A stretch of DNA of 64,000 bases from NCBI GenBank assembly GCA_022036555.1, contig CM039122.1, positions 54,634,693 through 54,698,692 of the forward strand, read 5' to 3'. Position numbers and translations under genes: made by a program. Of the stretch, positions 1 to 11,325 are shown one piece after another. The notes beneath the pieces are model-generated. The model made no database searches. It had not been told where the DNA came from and was given only the letters and a program-made list of their open reading frames with translations. The first letter of the stretch is position 1, and the number at the start of each line of letters is the position of its first letter. The DNA is from Microstegium vimineum. Lineage: Eukaryota > Streptophyta > Magnoliopsida > Poales > Poaceae.

Positions 1-527
1 GGTGAAAATTAGGGGCTCAGGTGAAAGTGACAGGATTTGCCTGGTCAAGTACTCAAGCATGTACCATCTATCCTTTATTTAAAGCTTATCTCTATTACTC
101 CGATCCCTTCGTTCTGAATCATATGATATTTTGGATTTTTTTTCTATACCTTTTGTTATATACACAGTACTTAGATATACATTTATGTTGATATACATAG
201 TACATGTAATTTTCCTAGAAAAAACAAAGCGTCTTATAAATTTGTAACGATAGAGTATATATATCTTATTAGTATTACAACAGTTCCAAAAGAGAGCACA
301 ACATTCGCTGAGTGGCCTAGATTAGTATAAAATCTTAACAATAGGGAAAAGGGGAAGATATACTACAAATAGATTTTATGATAACCTAATGGTTTAGATT
401 AAAAACTCAGTAGCGGTGCCTAATAAAATTAATAAATAATATAAAACTGAAATGATACATATAAAGAAAAAAAAGAATTTGGTGTATGTACAATTTGTAA
501 AGGAGAATACATAAATAAATAGTCTAA
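1..527. other. AT-rich intergenic sequence
   Basis: No coding frame of any length, RNA gene or structured repeat is visible here. The sequence is AT-rich with scattered homopolymers. Its only notable point is that it ends in the TAA duplicated by the MITE that follows. Confidence 0.6.
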
Positions 528-756
528 GGGCATGTTTGGTTGCATTCCCCTAAAGTTTAGCCACTAAATTTAGGTGATTTTAGTCCCTAAAGTGCCAAAC
601 ACCCCACTAAAGTTTAGGACCACTAAACTTTAGGGGGCATGTGATAGCTATTTTAGTGAGTTTTAGTCACTATTGAACCAAACAAGGTCACTAAACTTTA
701 GGGACTACTAAATTTTAGAGACCACTAAACTTTAGTGAAGGTAACCAAACATGCCC
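528..756. mobile_element. Tourist-like MITE (PIF/Harbinger type)
   Basis: This is a 229-bp element with terminal inverted repeats: GGGCATGTTTGGTT at the left and its reverse complement AACCAAACATGCCC at the right. A perfect TAA target-site duplication flanks it (525-527 and 757-759). The interior is built from repeated CTAAACTTTAG-type palindromic pieces and has no coding capacity. A 3-bp TAA/TTA duplication and a GGGC-starting TIR are diagnostic of Tourist MITEs moved by PIF/Harbinger transposases. It lies about 2.5 kb downstream of the PUB21-like gene's stop. Confidence 0.88.
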
Positions 757-2425
757 TAAGTTAAACAAAATTAGTAAAAAGATTTTTTTTGAAAGTTTAA
801 AGTTATACTTCTAAATGATTTGGAAGGAAAACAAATACCTAAATAAATAATTTTTTACAACTAAAATTAAAACTTATAGAAAAATAATAGTTTGATTTTC
901 ATATGTTGGAAAATGTATTTAAACAAAAAAAAATTGATGTATTACTAAGTAAACTTTCCAAAGAGCGTCTCTTTCACGCTCTAGGGCTAAAAAAACTATC
1001 ATATTGATCTTTTAGATCTAAATTGCAATAGTCCAGATCTATAAAAAAATATAGGAATAAATAAATAAAGACCCTAATACATATAGAACGAATGTGGAAA
1101 GAAATATTATTTTTACAATTCAAGTAATTTTACATCTGGATTTGTTTTGTCTAGATTCATAGCTAAAGTGTCATCTGTTTCGGGATGGAGGGGTACGTTC
1201 CAAGGGGATGCAAGTACAAATTCACGATGGAATGTACAAGATGGTCCAAAATTTAAATTTAGAACAATTTTGTGAGAGATTTGGCCACTTGGTTTATTGA
1301 AGCTACCTTAAGTTGACATAAGTAGAAACTGTAGAGCTGCAGGATAGAAGTGAGAAAACAATAGGATGGGAAACGATGGTAGCTTTAAGCTAAGGAGCTA
1401 CAAACGGAGAGATAAAGAATACAATCAAACAAAGAAATAATTAAAAGTGTTTATAAACATTATTTTCGAATAAGAAAAATATCACTTTTATTATAATAAT
1501 AAATAACTACCTGTGCTATTTGCCCAAACCGACCAGCTAGCTTTCTTGCTAGTTAAACGTGAATCATGAATGCATTATGCTTATGCCTGGTGCCTCTGAT
1601 GTGTGGTCCTAATTCCTCTTCGTGTCTCCTGATTCCTGAACCTTTTCTGACGTACTCATCAGCTTCTGGTAGTGGAGACGATGCACATGTTGGCACCAAA
1701 AGTGCAATGTGTGTTCGGCCTAGATGAAAGCGCGTTTTACTAGAGCAAAATAGACTCCAAAAGCATGGATAACGTTTGTTCCCGGGATCAAAAATCAAAA
1801 TTCAAAACCTGCAGGCGACCTCTGAGCACACAGTCGTATAGGTCTATTCAAAATTGAGTATAGCCGGTCCATGTCCATAACTCCATATCAAGTTGGGTTT
1901 GTGCTCTCTTCATATGGACGTACCCCAATGCATGAATCACGGCTTGCACCATGCAAAGACCACTCCATTCAGGTCGTCTGAAGAAAAGCACTGAACTGCA
2001 TCTCGGTGGAAGCAGTGAAGATAAGATAGATGTGCTAGCTGGCTGCTCGTGTCTCTTGCCATTGTCTTGTTTTCAAAAGCCAATTGATGTTTGCTCCTGT
2101 GACGCTGGTCTGCAGTTTTCAAATGTAACACCCGTTTCCTTCCAAACACAAAATGGAAACGGAACGCTCAACTACTTCACACCTTCTTCTGGATGTACTG
2201 TCTCGCCTTGCTATAGTTGTGTACTCCATACTACATTAATGAAATAAACTTCGCCTTTCCTCCAGTCAAGTCAAAAATTGTGTTCTCAGCTTTGAATTTT
2301 AAGGGGCATGGGATTGGCATGACAGACGGCAGAATGGACATGGCATCTCTTCCGTACCCGAAGCGCCAAGAACATTCAAAACCGGCATGCGATGCAAATC
2401 GTCAGAAACTTGCAGCCACGCTTTA
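757..2425. other. intergenic sequence, no gene supported
   Basis: Several short open frames exist on both strands (around 1553-1798, 1937-2247 and 2217-2426). They overlap one another, show no codon bias and match no family I recognise. The segment is ordinary AT-rich intergenic DNA with a slightly more GC-balanced patch near 1900-2400. Confidence 0.5.
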
Positions 2426-3038
2426 GGCCCAGTTTGGTTGACGGGACTAAATTTCAGTTGTTCTAAAAAAAAGACTAAATTTTAGTCTCTATCATAATGT
2501 TTGGAACCAATTTAGAGTATTAAATATAAACTATTTATAAAATTAATTGTACAAATTAAAACTAATTTATGAAACGAATCTATTAAGTTTAATTAGTCTA
2601 TAATTTGACAATGTGGTACTACAATAAATATGTGCTAATGATGGATTAGTTAGATTTAATACATTCATCTCGTGAATTACTTGTGGCTTCTGCAATTAGT
2701 TTTAAAATTAGTTCATGTTTAACCCTCTTTATTACTCCCTTCATCCCAAATTGTAAGTCATTCCAAGAATCTTGGAGAGTCAAAGTTTCTCAAGTTTGAC
2801 CAAACTTATATAATAATATAATAATATTTATGATGTCAAATAAGTATCATTAGATTCGTTATCAATTATATTTTCATAGTATACCTATTTGATGTTATAA
2901 GTCTTTATAGTTTTGTCTATAATTCTTGGTCAAACTTAAGATGCTTTGACTCTCCAAGATTCTTGGAATGACTTACAATTTGGGATGGGGGGAGTAGTAT
3001 ACGAACATTTAATGTGATCCGGACTAAACTTTAGCCTC
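2426..3038. mobile_element. AT-rich MITE-like element, interrupted by a Stowaway MITE
   Basis: The left part (2426-2734) carries a GGCCCAGTTTGGTTGACGGG start and the block containing GACAATGTGGTACTACA and TGCTAATGATGGATTAG. I recognise this block as a very common non-autonomous element of grass genomes. The right part (2997-3038) resumes with GTGATCCGGACTAAACTTTAG, the usual right end. A 260-bp Stowaway element splits the two. Boundaries are approximate because the right terminus is eroded. A related eroded copy is seen at 33890-34170. Confidence 0.6.
2735..2994. mobile_element. Stowaway MITE (Tc1/mariner type)
   Basis: This is a 260-bp element starting CTCCCTTCATCCCAAATTG and ending with its complement CAATTTGGGATGGGGGGAG. 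It is flanked by TA dinucleotides (2733-2734 and 2995-2996). The inverted arms continue inward for at least 50 bp (AAGTCATTCCAAGAATCTTGG against its complement), so the element can fold into a long hairpin. A CTCCCT terminus with TA duplication is the Stowaway signature. It is inserted inside the older AT-rich element at 2426-3038, so it is the younger of the two. Confidence 0.9.
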
Positions 3039-3254
3039 TGAATTCTGGTTTAATGATGATCTGATTTTGCAGACCTCTTCGTTCAGAACATTGCTGCAAA
3101 ATGAACATGAGCCCATGACCAAGGGGAGGGCAAAAAGATGAAACACCCCCCAAAAAAAGAAAAAAAGAAGAAGAATTCCTAATGTCTGTGTACGTATGTT
3201 GTATCCACAGCTTAATTCTGATCAGAACCTAGTCTAGTAGTCTGTGCACAATAT

Positions 3255-4619
3255 TCATGAGAAGGGCCTCTTGAGTCCCTTGAAATCCACCGTCTCAATG
3301 CACTCAACGCCGTCTCTGGATCCATTCAGGAGCCTGAGCAGCTCGCTGGCCCTCTCCTTGGTCACACCCATGCAGCCGACCTGCAGCAGGAGGAGAAGCT
3401 TCTGGAACGCGCCCAGCTGCAGCGCCTCAGCCTTGCACGGACCCTCGCCGGAGAAGCTCTTGCACAGCCGCCACAGCGCGGACACGGCGAACTCGGTTGC
3501 CATGTCGGACACGTGCTGCATCTTCTTGACCAGCACCGGCACGGCCAATGCGTGCGCGCATGCCTTCCCGCGGCCTTCCTCCGTGAGCAGCAGGCTGTCC
3601 AGCACCGCGAGCGCCTTCTCCGTGGTGCCCTTGTCGGCGTCGACCAGCAGCTCGACCAGGAGCTCCACCATGCCGAGGTCGACCAGGCGGCTGGCTGCTA
3701 GGCCGCTGTTCGTGACGAGGTAGTAGGCGGTGACCAGCGCCGCCTTGGTGGCCTGCGGCGACACGGGCCTCTGCAGGAGCCTGATGAGCGCGTCGTGTAT
3801 CCCGTCGGTCTCGGACATGGCGTCGAGGCACTCCGGGTCGGACGACGACGCGACCTCGCGGAGCACGACGGCGGCGCTGGCCTTCGCGGTCGTCGTCTCG
3901 CCGTGGCACAGGATCGAGACGACGGCGTTCAGCGACGCCGGAGAGGCAATGTGGCTCCTGGACTCCTCACCGAGAGGGAAGAACACGACCAGCGCGGCCA
4001 AGATCTCGTCCAGCGCGCCACCGGACGCGGTCAACGACGCTGACGCCAGCAGCGCTGGCTGGTCAACGAGCTGAAGGAACGCTGATGAGAGCGCGCGCGC
4101 GGCTCCCGCCGCCGCGAGGCACCGGCGGTTGCGGTCGCTCTCCTTCCCTAGCGCCCTGGCTCTGGCCGCCAGCTGGCGACACGCCGGCGCGTCGCATCGC
4201 ATCGCGGCGGCGGACACCGTTGCCAGGAGCTCGTCCGCGTCGGCGGCGGTGAGCGGGACGCGGGGCGTGGGCACGCGCTCCACGCCGAGGGCGCGGTTGG
4301 CGACGCACCACTCCTGGATCATCCGCCGCGTGGCGTGGTTCGGGATGAGGTCCTCCGCGCGCAGCGGGCGGGCGGTGACGGGGCACGTGGAGTGGCCACG
4401 CTCCAGCCACCCCTCCACGCTGCCCCGGTCGTACGTGATCCCCGTCGGCGCCGTCACCGGGTCCCGCATCATCTCCAACGAGATCGGGCACAGGAAGTTG
4501 CTCGGAATCGCCGGCTCCGGCACGGCCTGCGTCCGCCTCGTGGCGAGCGGGATCTCTGACGACACCGCCACACGCACCGACCGCGGGCGAAGGCGGTAGC
4601 GGGACACCGGCGTGACCAT
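3255..4619 (-). CDS. PUB21: U-box E3 ubiquitin-protein ligase, PUB21-like
   Basis: This single-exon gene encodes 454 residues from the ATG at 4617-4619. The open frame continues a little upstream but only through a GTG. The U-box (about residues 38-108) is clear: IPSNFLCPISLEMMRDPVT, then the TYDR...WL segment, CPVTARPL, and the closing IPNHATRRMIQEWC. U-boxes fold like RING fingers without zinc and recruit the E2. The rest (about 180-440) is a helical armadillo-type repeat region with KALAVLDSLL and LGAFQKLLLLLQVG motifs, as in Arabidopsis PUB20-24. From memory PUB21 is the best match over the full length; its C-terminus also ends in an aromatic basic tail. Members of this clade act in the cytosol as stress and immune regulators, and their targets cannot be read from sequence. 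The absence of introns is typical of the clade. The paralogue assignment (PUB20/21 versus PUB22-24) is less certain than the family. Confidence 0.93.
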   Translation of the reverse strand: MVTPVSRYRLRPRSVRVAVSSEIPLATRRTQAVPEPAIPSNFLCPISLEMMRDPVTAPTGITYDRGSVEGWLERGHSTCPVTARPLRAEDLIPNHATRRMIQEWCVANRALGVERVPTPRVPLTAADADELLATVSAAAMRCDAPACRQLAARARALGKESDRNRRCLAAAGAARALSSAFLQLVDQPALLASASLTASGGALDEILAALVVFFPLGEESRSHIASPASLNAVVSILCHGETTTAKASAAVVLREVASSSDPECLDAMSETDGIHDALIRLLQRPVSPQATKAALVTAYYLVTNSGLAASRLVDLGMVELLVELLVDADKGTTEKALAVLDSLLLTEEGRGKACAHALAVPVLVKKMQHVSDMATEFAVSALWRLCKSFSGEGPCKAEALQLGAFQKLLLLLQVGCMGVTKERASELLRLLNGSRDGVECIETVDFKGLKRPFS

Positions 4620-4750
4620 CCCTGAGTCTGTTTGTTTGCTGTGCTGCTGAAGGTGAAGGTACGGTCGTCGCCGCACGGTGCGTGGAGTCCGCGAGCTGAC
4701 GGGGGTGGACTGCGGGGTTGGGTGGGCGTCGGCGTTGTGAATGAATACAC

Positions 4751-4762
4751 GGAATATATAGG
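4751..4762 (-). promoter_or_regulatory. TATA box of the PUB21-like gene
   Basis: On the minus strand this reads CCTATATATTCC, a strong TATA element 132 bp upstream of the predicted ATG. That leaves room for a leader of about 100 nt. No other TATA-like sequence lies closer. The placement also supports the ATG at 4619 over the upstream GTG. Confidence 0.6.
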
Positions 4763-5101
4763 TTGTGGCCTCTGCTTTCGCCGGCGTTGAATGGAAAATG
4801 GAACGGGATGGAGCCTACAGTACTACTACTGCTGCATGTGGGCGTGCGGTGTGGGCCTGTGCAGTATTGAAGGGCGCGGACGGGGAAGGGAAAAAAACCC
4901 CGCGATTGTGGACTGGCTTCGAGGGGGCTTGTCCTTGTGTTCGTTGGGATCGGAGTTTGAATGTTGACCGTTGAATAGAAGTTTGAATTGTACCACACGC
5001 CACGGGCGGAGACGCCGAATGTTTTCTTGTTTTTATTTTTTTAACTTTTCATTTTTTTTTCTGAGATGGATAGACGTGTACTTTGTTTTCAGGTTGCGTT
5101 T

Positions 5102-5206
5102 CAAAATTTCGCTGCTCTTCTATGATTCGGGTGTAGTGCCATCTTGTATGTTTTGGGTGCAAAATTTCGCTGCTCTTGTATGTTTTGGGTGTAGGGCCAT
5201 TTCAGA
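5102..5206. repeat. 58-bp tandem duplication upstream of PUB21-like gene
   Basis: A unit beginning CAAAATTTCGCTGCTCTT occurs at 5102 and again at 5160, exactly 58 bp apart. The copies share the following TATG...GGGTGTAG.GCCAT stretch with a few differences. It is a simple local duplication, lying some 350-480 bp upstream of the TATA box. Confidence 0.75.
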
Positions 5207-8200
5207 CTTTCAGTCATATGCCATCCCATTTTGGAGTTTTACACATAGATGTTGAGATACTATGGTTGTATTTGGTTGTGCTCCGAGCGGCTCTGGCTAT
5301 GCATGAATGTGCACTGTACTCTCATATATATTGTTGTAGCAACTAGAAAATCAGCTTTAGCTCCTTCATAAACCAAACCCAAATCAGAAGAAACTGCTAG
5401 AGACACGCTTCCAGGGCTCGGCTGGCTCCTCTACAGTGGTGTTACAGTGTCAGATTGGGAGCTAGTCGGAGCCTCACTAAACACGATAGCGGCCAATGAG
5501 GAAAGGCGGGGTGAAGAGGCGTAGTGATGGGGATGTGGTGTGCATGCTGCTAGGGCTAAGAGGCGTCCACCATCAAGGTGGGGAGGCATGGGCCGGCGCG
5601 ACGGCTTCACCACGACGGCGACATTGAGGCACGGAGGCGGTCGTTGGGTCAGATCAGGCGGGCGGGCAACTAGATGTCATTATTGGCGTTGTCAAGGCGG
5701 TCCCGAGCAGAGGGGCCAAAACGGCGGGAAAGAGCGGCTGGCAGCGCTCACCAGCCCCAAGTGTGAGGTGACGAGCCTAATCGCTTGTGTTATTCAGCCG
5801 GCTTTAATCAATATAAATCAACTGTAGAACAGTGTTTTTCACTCACAACAAACCAGCAATACAAATCAACATAAGTCAATCTACTACCTCTAGCATTGAT
5901 TCGATGCGCCAGCTCGGCAGTGGATCGACAATGAGTCGACGATGGTCCAACATGCATCGGCGATGATGGGGCAAGCGAGTGGCGAACCTTGGGAATTGGC
6001 GGCACTGCATGAACGGGCGGGGGTGGAAAAATCCTCCCGACCACCCAACTGTCATCTAGGGGTTCAAGATGGAGGCCCCGAGAATAGAGGCCATGGGGGA
6101 TTTAGAGGCGTTTGCAAAACAAAGAAGTGGATATGGGCCTTGCTGGAGCATGTTTAACTAAAAAAGAGATGGTTTGTCCCTGAACTAAACAAGAGATGAG
6201 ACCATCCAATCTCTAACTCGAGAAAAAACATAATACACTAAGTTGTTCAAAAAAAAAAACAGACACTACTGAAGATAAGTAATAGGACAACTCAAAACAA
6301 AAGGGTCGTTTAGATAGCCGAAGCGGTTTTGATTTTGGCCGCAAATTGAAGAAATGACACCAAAATAAGGCAACAACCACATAACGTTTTTAGCCTGAAA
6401 CTTTTTCAAGCATAGCACACTAGCTTTTTGCCTATATGTTGTGGAAACTATCAAGACTGGCTTCAAGTGAGATTTGTTTCTGATTTCAGAATGCAATAGT
6501 GATTATTTTTTTCTTTTTAGCACAACAAGTTAAAATGGACTGCATCTTGATTGTCATTTGCTGACAAAATAAAAAAAAAATTTAAGTATATTTCCATTTA
6601 TACATTTTTTCATAAAAAACATTTATTTGGAAAACAGAATCGGCCTAACAGCCAAATAGTTTCGTGGAATGATTTTAATTCAACATCTCAAACATTGCTT
6701 GACAGAATCCAAAACCAAAACATTTCTATGAGAATCTAGATTCCTATCTAAATAACTTAAACGATATCGGCTTGGTAGATATTTCGTTTGGATGTAGAAA
6801 TCGAGACATTTCTTTTGTGTAGCTTCTCCTGCCGCTCGATGGTCCAAGAGGCCACTAGATATGGCTAGTGCTTGCTATCACCGCCTAGCGACCAGTGAGC
6901 CAGTGTGATATGAGACTGAGATGTGATCTTGTTCTCTGTGGATATATACACACCAGCTTCCCAACTAGTACTAGCTACAACCTTGAGGGTCTTTGACTTC
7001 TCCACTCATTCCTCCTCCACCACTACCGCATCGTTAGCATCGGTGTCACTTAAAAATCATAGACGATCGATGACATGAAACAAAGGCGTGGGTTGTCGCC
7101 TTGTCGGAGTTCTGATCTACTGATACTAAATCTGAAATCTGAAGGTGAAAAAATTGGGAACTTGTGAACCAAACGGATGGAAATTATGTCGAGGCAGTGT
7201 GCACGTACGTAGAACGTAGTCGTGCAAGCGTACAAGTGTAGCGGACGGGACTCGGGAGCCTGGACGACTGGAGCCGCGTCTGACCACGTACCAGGGCTTT
7301 AATAAAGGAGGAAAAAAATGATGTTGCGGTTTGACGCTTAAAATCCCTGCACGGATTGATCACCTACCAGGGCGTGATCTGGAAGTTTGTTGAACGCTTT
7401 CAGCTAATCTAGTTCATAATTTTGCTCTTCATTGACGAGCACATCCAAGTCAGGGACACTCCATGGGTACGATTTGCTCGACCTTTTTGGCAGGAATTTC
7501 GTAGGAATTATATAGAGTACACCGAGCCTAATGTTGGTTGTTTTGTTTCGAAGAAGTCGTTTGAGTTCTATCAAAACACTGAAGCTGCCTATAATGTACT
7601 GCTACTCGCATCCTATGGAATGTTTTGTGAGTGAGAGAGATCGAGGTATATAGTAAGAGTGATCTTCTTTGGAAAACTAGCAGTACTAAAATTTTGGAGG
7701 AATCGATTCATTTTCAGAGTAAAACGTAGAAAATGGTAAAGCCTCCCACAATCCAAAGGGGCCTAGAACTAGAAGTCTAGCTGATGATCTGATCTACGTC
7801 TGGCGTGCGTGCCGACGAGACGACTGTCGACTTGCGACTTTGACGGCTAGGTAGCCGGATCCATGCGTCGGTCGGTCGGTCCAGTGACAGTACTGCTTCC
7901 AGTACCGATCCAGCTCGGCCGAACGACTGGGCTGTATACTAGTCAGTAGTCACGCCCTTGCCCGGCCCCGGGAGCACAAAATTCGTTCGTCTACTAGGCG
8001 TCGATCACGAACTGGAAGCTCACCAACCTAACGATCCAACGTCTCGCTTGTCATCACGCGAATTTCTTAATCTTCTGCCTCTTTTTTCTAAAGTTTTTAG
8101 TGGACTTGTTGACCTCGCGAGACCAACAGGCCATGTTCTGGATCGGTTGGTTGCCAACACTTATACGAAGATAAATAGACAAGGCGCCGTGACTTGTCCG

Positions 8201-8991
8201 CTTGGCGAGACTGACGACTCAATCACGGGTCGAGTCGTTGCTTCTCGCCGTGTAGAGATTAGGTGATGATGTATCGATCAGGAAATTGAAACAAAGGTTC
8301 AGAACGATTATTGGGAGGAGCTGGGTTCAAGTTTTTCTCGGAGGCGTAATAATGATCAATGAATACTGCAATTGCTAGCTGGAGCGAATAGACAATCCGA
8401 GACAGGGTATGATTACAATTATAAGCAAGAAGAAGCAGATTCTCAATAATGGGCCAATGGCCATGTAACGTGCATGGCTCCATCAGTCAGCATCAACAGT
8501 CAACAGACCAGCAGGGGCCTGTACGTGATGTCGTAGTAGGGCTAGATGATGCGGATCTCTAAGTTTTTCCATTTTATTAGGCGCAATTGCTATAAATATT
8601 TAAACTCGGTTTGAAATGCTAGATACTATATACTAGTACCATACATGTAAGGAAGAGTTCAGTGAAAATATTTGAGAGTTTGGTCAGGCATATATTAGAT
8701 CGATGGGTAGAGCCGCCAAGAAAACCGAATGGTTAAGACTATATACATAGGAGCATATCTTAAGGTCGAACAGTCCGAGTCTTTTTATTTGGACTCAAGT
8801 TGAGTTGTGCTAGCTAGTGGTGTACACACACATGGTTTAGCTACATTTTCGCCCGCCGAAATGCTACTGGCTATTGCACACGCACGTTGGGTCAAGGACG
8901 AACAACGTCGATTATCTCTCTGTTTCTGCTTTTATGCCTGTTCCGTTGGTCTCAACAAATCTAGTACACCACAAACCAGCACTACTGTGTT
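5207..8991. other. intergenic sequence with eroded MITE pieces
   Basis: No gene is supported. Around 5780-5860 there is a relic of the grass MITE that contains CAGTGTTTTTCACTCACAAC (other relics are near 13108, 15149 and 59555). The moderately GC-rich stretch 5440-6160 has only short open frames. The remainder is AT-rich and featureless to eye, including the short open frames at 7422-7634 and 7958-8266. Confidence 0.45.
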
Positions 8992-9265
8992 CTGCAGGAA
9001 GGGAACGTATGCTATGGAAATCAGGTTTTCGTGAAAACTATGGAAGTGGATTGCTGGATCTAAATCCGATGGATATGGCTAATGGTGGGAGAGATGAGCA
9101 ATTAACCCCTCCCACTGCATCCACATCTAATCACTCGGCGTGGTGGGAGAGATTAGCAATTAACCTCTCCCACCATATTCATCGGATTTAGATCCAGCGA
9201 TCCACGTGCGAGTTTCCATAGTTTCCACGGAAACCTGATTTCCATAGCATACATTCCCCTGCAAG
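8992..9265. mobile_element. fold-back MITE-like element
   Basis: This is a 274-bp imperfect palindrome. The left arm contains GTATGCTATGGAAATCAGG, GCTGGATCTAAATCCGATG and TGGTGGGAGAGA. The right arm carries the reverse complements of all three in reverse order. The ends are CTGCAGG on the left and CCTGCAAG on the right. A convincing target-site duplication is not visible, so the family is not assigned. Confidence 0.75.
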
Positions 9266-9447
9266 AAGCCCCTGCAAGAAGCAGGATTAATTCCCATAGA
9301 AGAAGCATGGTGGGATTGGTTCCTTGTCTGCCATATATGTACTGTACATGGATGAGATGGGACAACGTTGAAGAAGACTCAACCCACCAAATTGATGATT
9401 GGACGATTGGACATATATACCTTTGAAATGTGCCTTTAACAAAAAGG

Positions 9448-10395
9448 AGTTCATGCAACTTGTGAAATTATTTGAGAAGGGTGAGGTTAATCTGGACAGA
9501 CTCAGTTATGCTATATGCTTATCCTCATCCCTAAGGAACCAGAAGCCAAAACTTTGAAGAAATTTAGACCTATAAGTCTGCTAAACTATAGTTTTAAGAT
9601 CTTGGTAAACTTTTAAACAATAGATTGATTTTGGTTGCAGATAGACTTATTGCTTCTAATTAAACTGCTTTTATCAAGGGGAGGTACATTCTTGAGAGTG
9701 TTGTGGCAGCCCATGAAATTATTCATGGGGTGCATAGGAGTAAGGAAGCTGGGGTCATTCTCAAATTAGATTCTGAGAAGGCTATGACTGAGTTTAGTTG
9801 GGGGGTTTTAGTGGGTATGCTCTGGTCCAGAGGCTTTGGAGACACTTGGATTGAATGGATTAGAAACGTTTTTTAGGGAGGGTCCATTTGTATCAGAATA
9901 AATAATGAGAACAGCTCCTTTCCCAAACATGGTAAAGGACTCAAACAAGGAGATCATCTTTCTCCTCTAGTGATAGATGGTGGCGTCTGTAATTGTAGAT
10001 GACACCTTGCTTTTTGGAAAAAAAATCTTGAGAAAGCAAGCACTTTAAAGTGGCTCCTGGTGTGTTTTGAACAAATGTCTAGAATAAAGATTAACTATAA
10101 TAAGAGTGATCTTCTTACTATTGGTGTGAGCGAGGATGATGCAAATAATTGAGCTAAAATTTTCTGTTGCAAGAAAAGTGAGTTCCCCATCAAATACCTA
10201 AGTGTACCCCTTCACTTTTCCAAGTTGAAGAGGGCTAAAATTTTCTGTTGCAAGAAAAGTGAGTTCCCCATCAAATAACTTACTATTCTTCTTAGTGTAC
10301 AATTTTTCTTATGGCTCTTGCCTAATAATAGGCTTTTAACTAGGGATAATCTTGCTAAACAGAGGGAGATAAGTGATTGTAGTTGTTTTTTTGTT
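9448..10395 (+). pseudogene. decayed LINE (non-LTR retrotransposon) reverse transcriptase
   Basis: Conceptual translation across frames gives fragments of a plant LINE reverse transcriptase in the right order: a LFEKGEVNLDRL segment, LIPKE, KKFRPISLLN, TAFIKGRYILESVV, LKLDSEKA, a degraded GLKQGD.LSPL box and a DDTLLF catalytic-type motif. At the end is LLTRDNLAKQRE, which resembles the C-terminal zinc-binding region (zf-RVT) of these proteins. Several stops and frameshifts interrupt it. The stretch between the LSPL and DDTLLF motifs is deleted, and a 44-bp piece is duplicated. No endonuclease domain, poly(A) tail or target-site duplication was found, so it is an old 5'-truncated, rearranged copy. 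It is certainly non-functional. Confidence 0.88.
10153..10277 (+). repeat. 44-bp direct duplication inside the LINE relic
   Basis: A 44-bp segment beginning GCTAAAATTTTCTGTTGC is present at 10153-10196 and again at 10234-10277, offset by 81 bp. It encodes the same IFCCKKSEFPIK piece of the LINE protein twice. The copies are identical to eye, so the duplication is much younger than the LINE insertion. Confidence 0.85.
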
Positions 10396-10479
10396 TAGAC
10401 ATATAGACTATTATGCATCTTTTGTTTGGTTGTTGTGTGGCTAATTGGGTTTGCCAGAAATCCACGCAATATAGGAAAA

Positions 10480-10960
10480 GAAAAGAGAACATCATGGATA
10501 CTGCTTGAATAACATAAAATATACCACGAAACATCTTACAAATACTTATGTTAATACTCAAAGATAATCATTCAATATTTCATTTATACTATATAAACAT
10601 TCCAAAATATGTCATAAAATGTCAAATATGTACTAAACGAAGACCAAGAAAAAATAATAAAGTGGAAAAAACTAAATAATAGAGGAAGTAAAAAAGGACG
10701 TCACACGGATGGAACATTATTCTTGTACTACGTGAACATCATTAGATACAACATGGAACATATCTTGTATATAGTGTGATAAAGGAAAGATGTAACACAA
10801 AAGAAAACGCCGTAAACATAATAAATAAATAAATAAAATAACTAGAAATAAAAAAATAATAAGTAAAATTAAGAATAAACAACACCAAAAAGAAAAGAAA
10901 ACAGAAATAGAAAAAAAAACACTGGCTTCAGTCGCTCCCTCCAGCTCCAGCGGGAAACGC
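10480..10960. repeat. AT-rich island with degenerate AACATCAT-type repeats
   Basis: The segment contains repeated variants of GAACATCAT, ACTACGTGAACATCATTAG and TATACTA, followed by a long A-rich run of AAATAAAT and AAAGAAAA type. The same vocabulary, in the same order (ACATCAT repeats then A-rich stretch), makes up 52850-53335 and 55130-55900. I therefore treat it as a related, shorter copy of that repeat. No coding potential is seen. Confidence 0.5.
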
Positions 10961-11325
10961 TCTGCGCTCCACACATGGGCCACGCGTGGGCTGGGTATTA
11001 ACATGGGCCGTTCGTGGGCAGGCTAGCTGGTTCGGTCCCATTGTGCCTCTGGACCAATATTTAATAGCCCAACAGCAGCCTGGTCAATCTACGAAAGAAA
11101 GGATTAATTAATTCCTGTGAAGTAGAAGCACCGGTTGGCACGGGTCCGAGTCCGACCGTCCGCACGTGAGGGTGAGGCCCCACGCTGCCACGCTGGCACA
11201 GTGGCACACTGTCTCCTCGGTTGGCGCCTGGCTGCAGCAGGCGCCTCTGCACTACCTTCCTTCTGGCTGGGCCGTACTCGTGGGCCACTGCGCGACAGTG
11301 GGCAGTGGCGGAGTCAATGCACGTT

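Noticed and set aside
3427..4998. Other open frames overlapping the U-box gene on both strands, up to 311 codons
   Set aside because: They are shadows of the PUB21-like gene in GC-rich DNA. Only the 3255-4619 frame has domain sequence.
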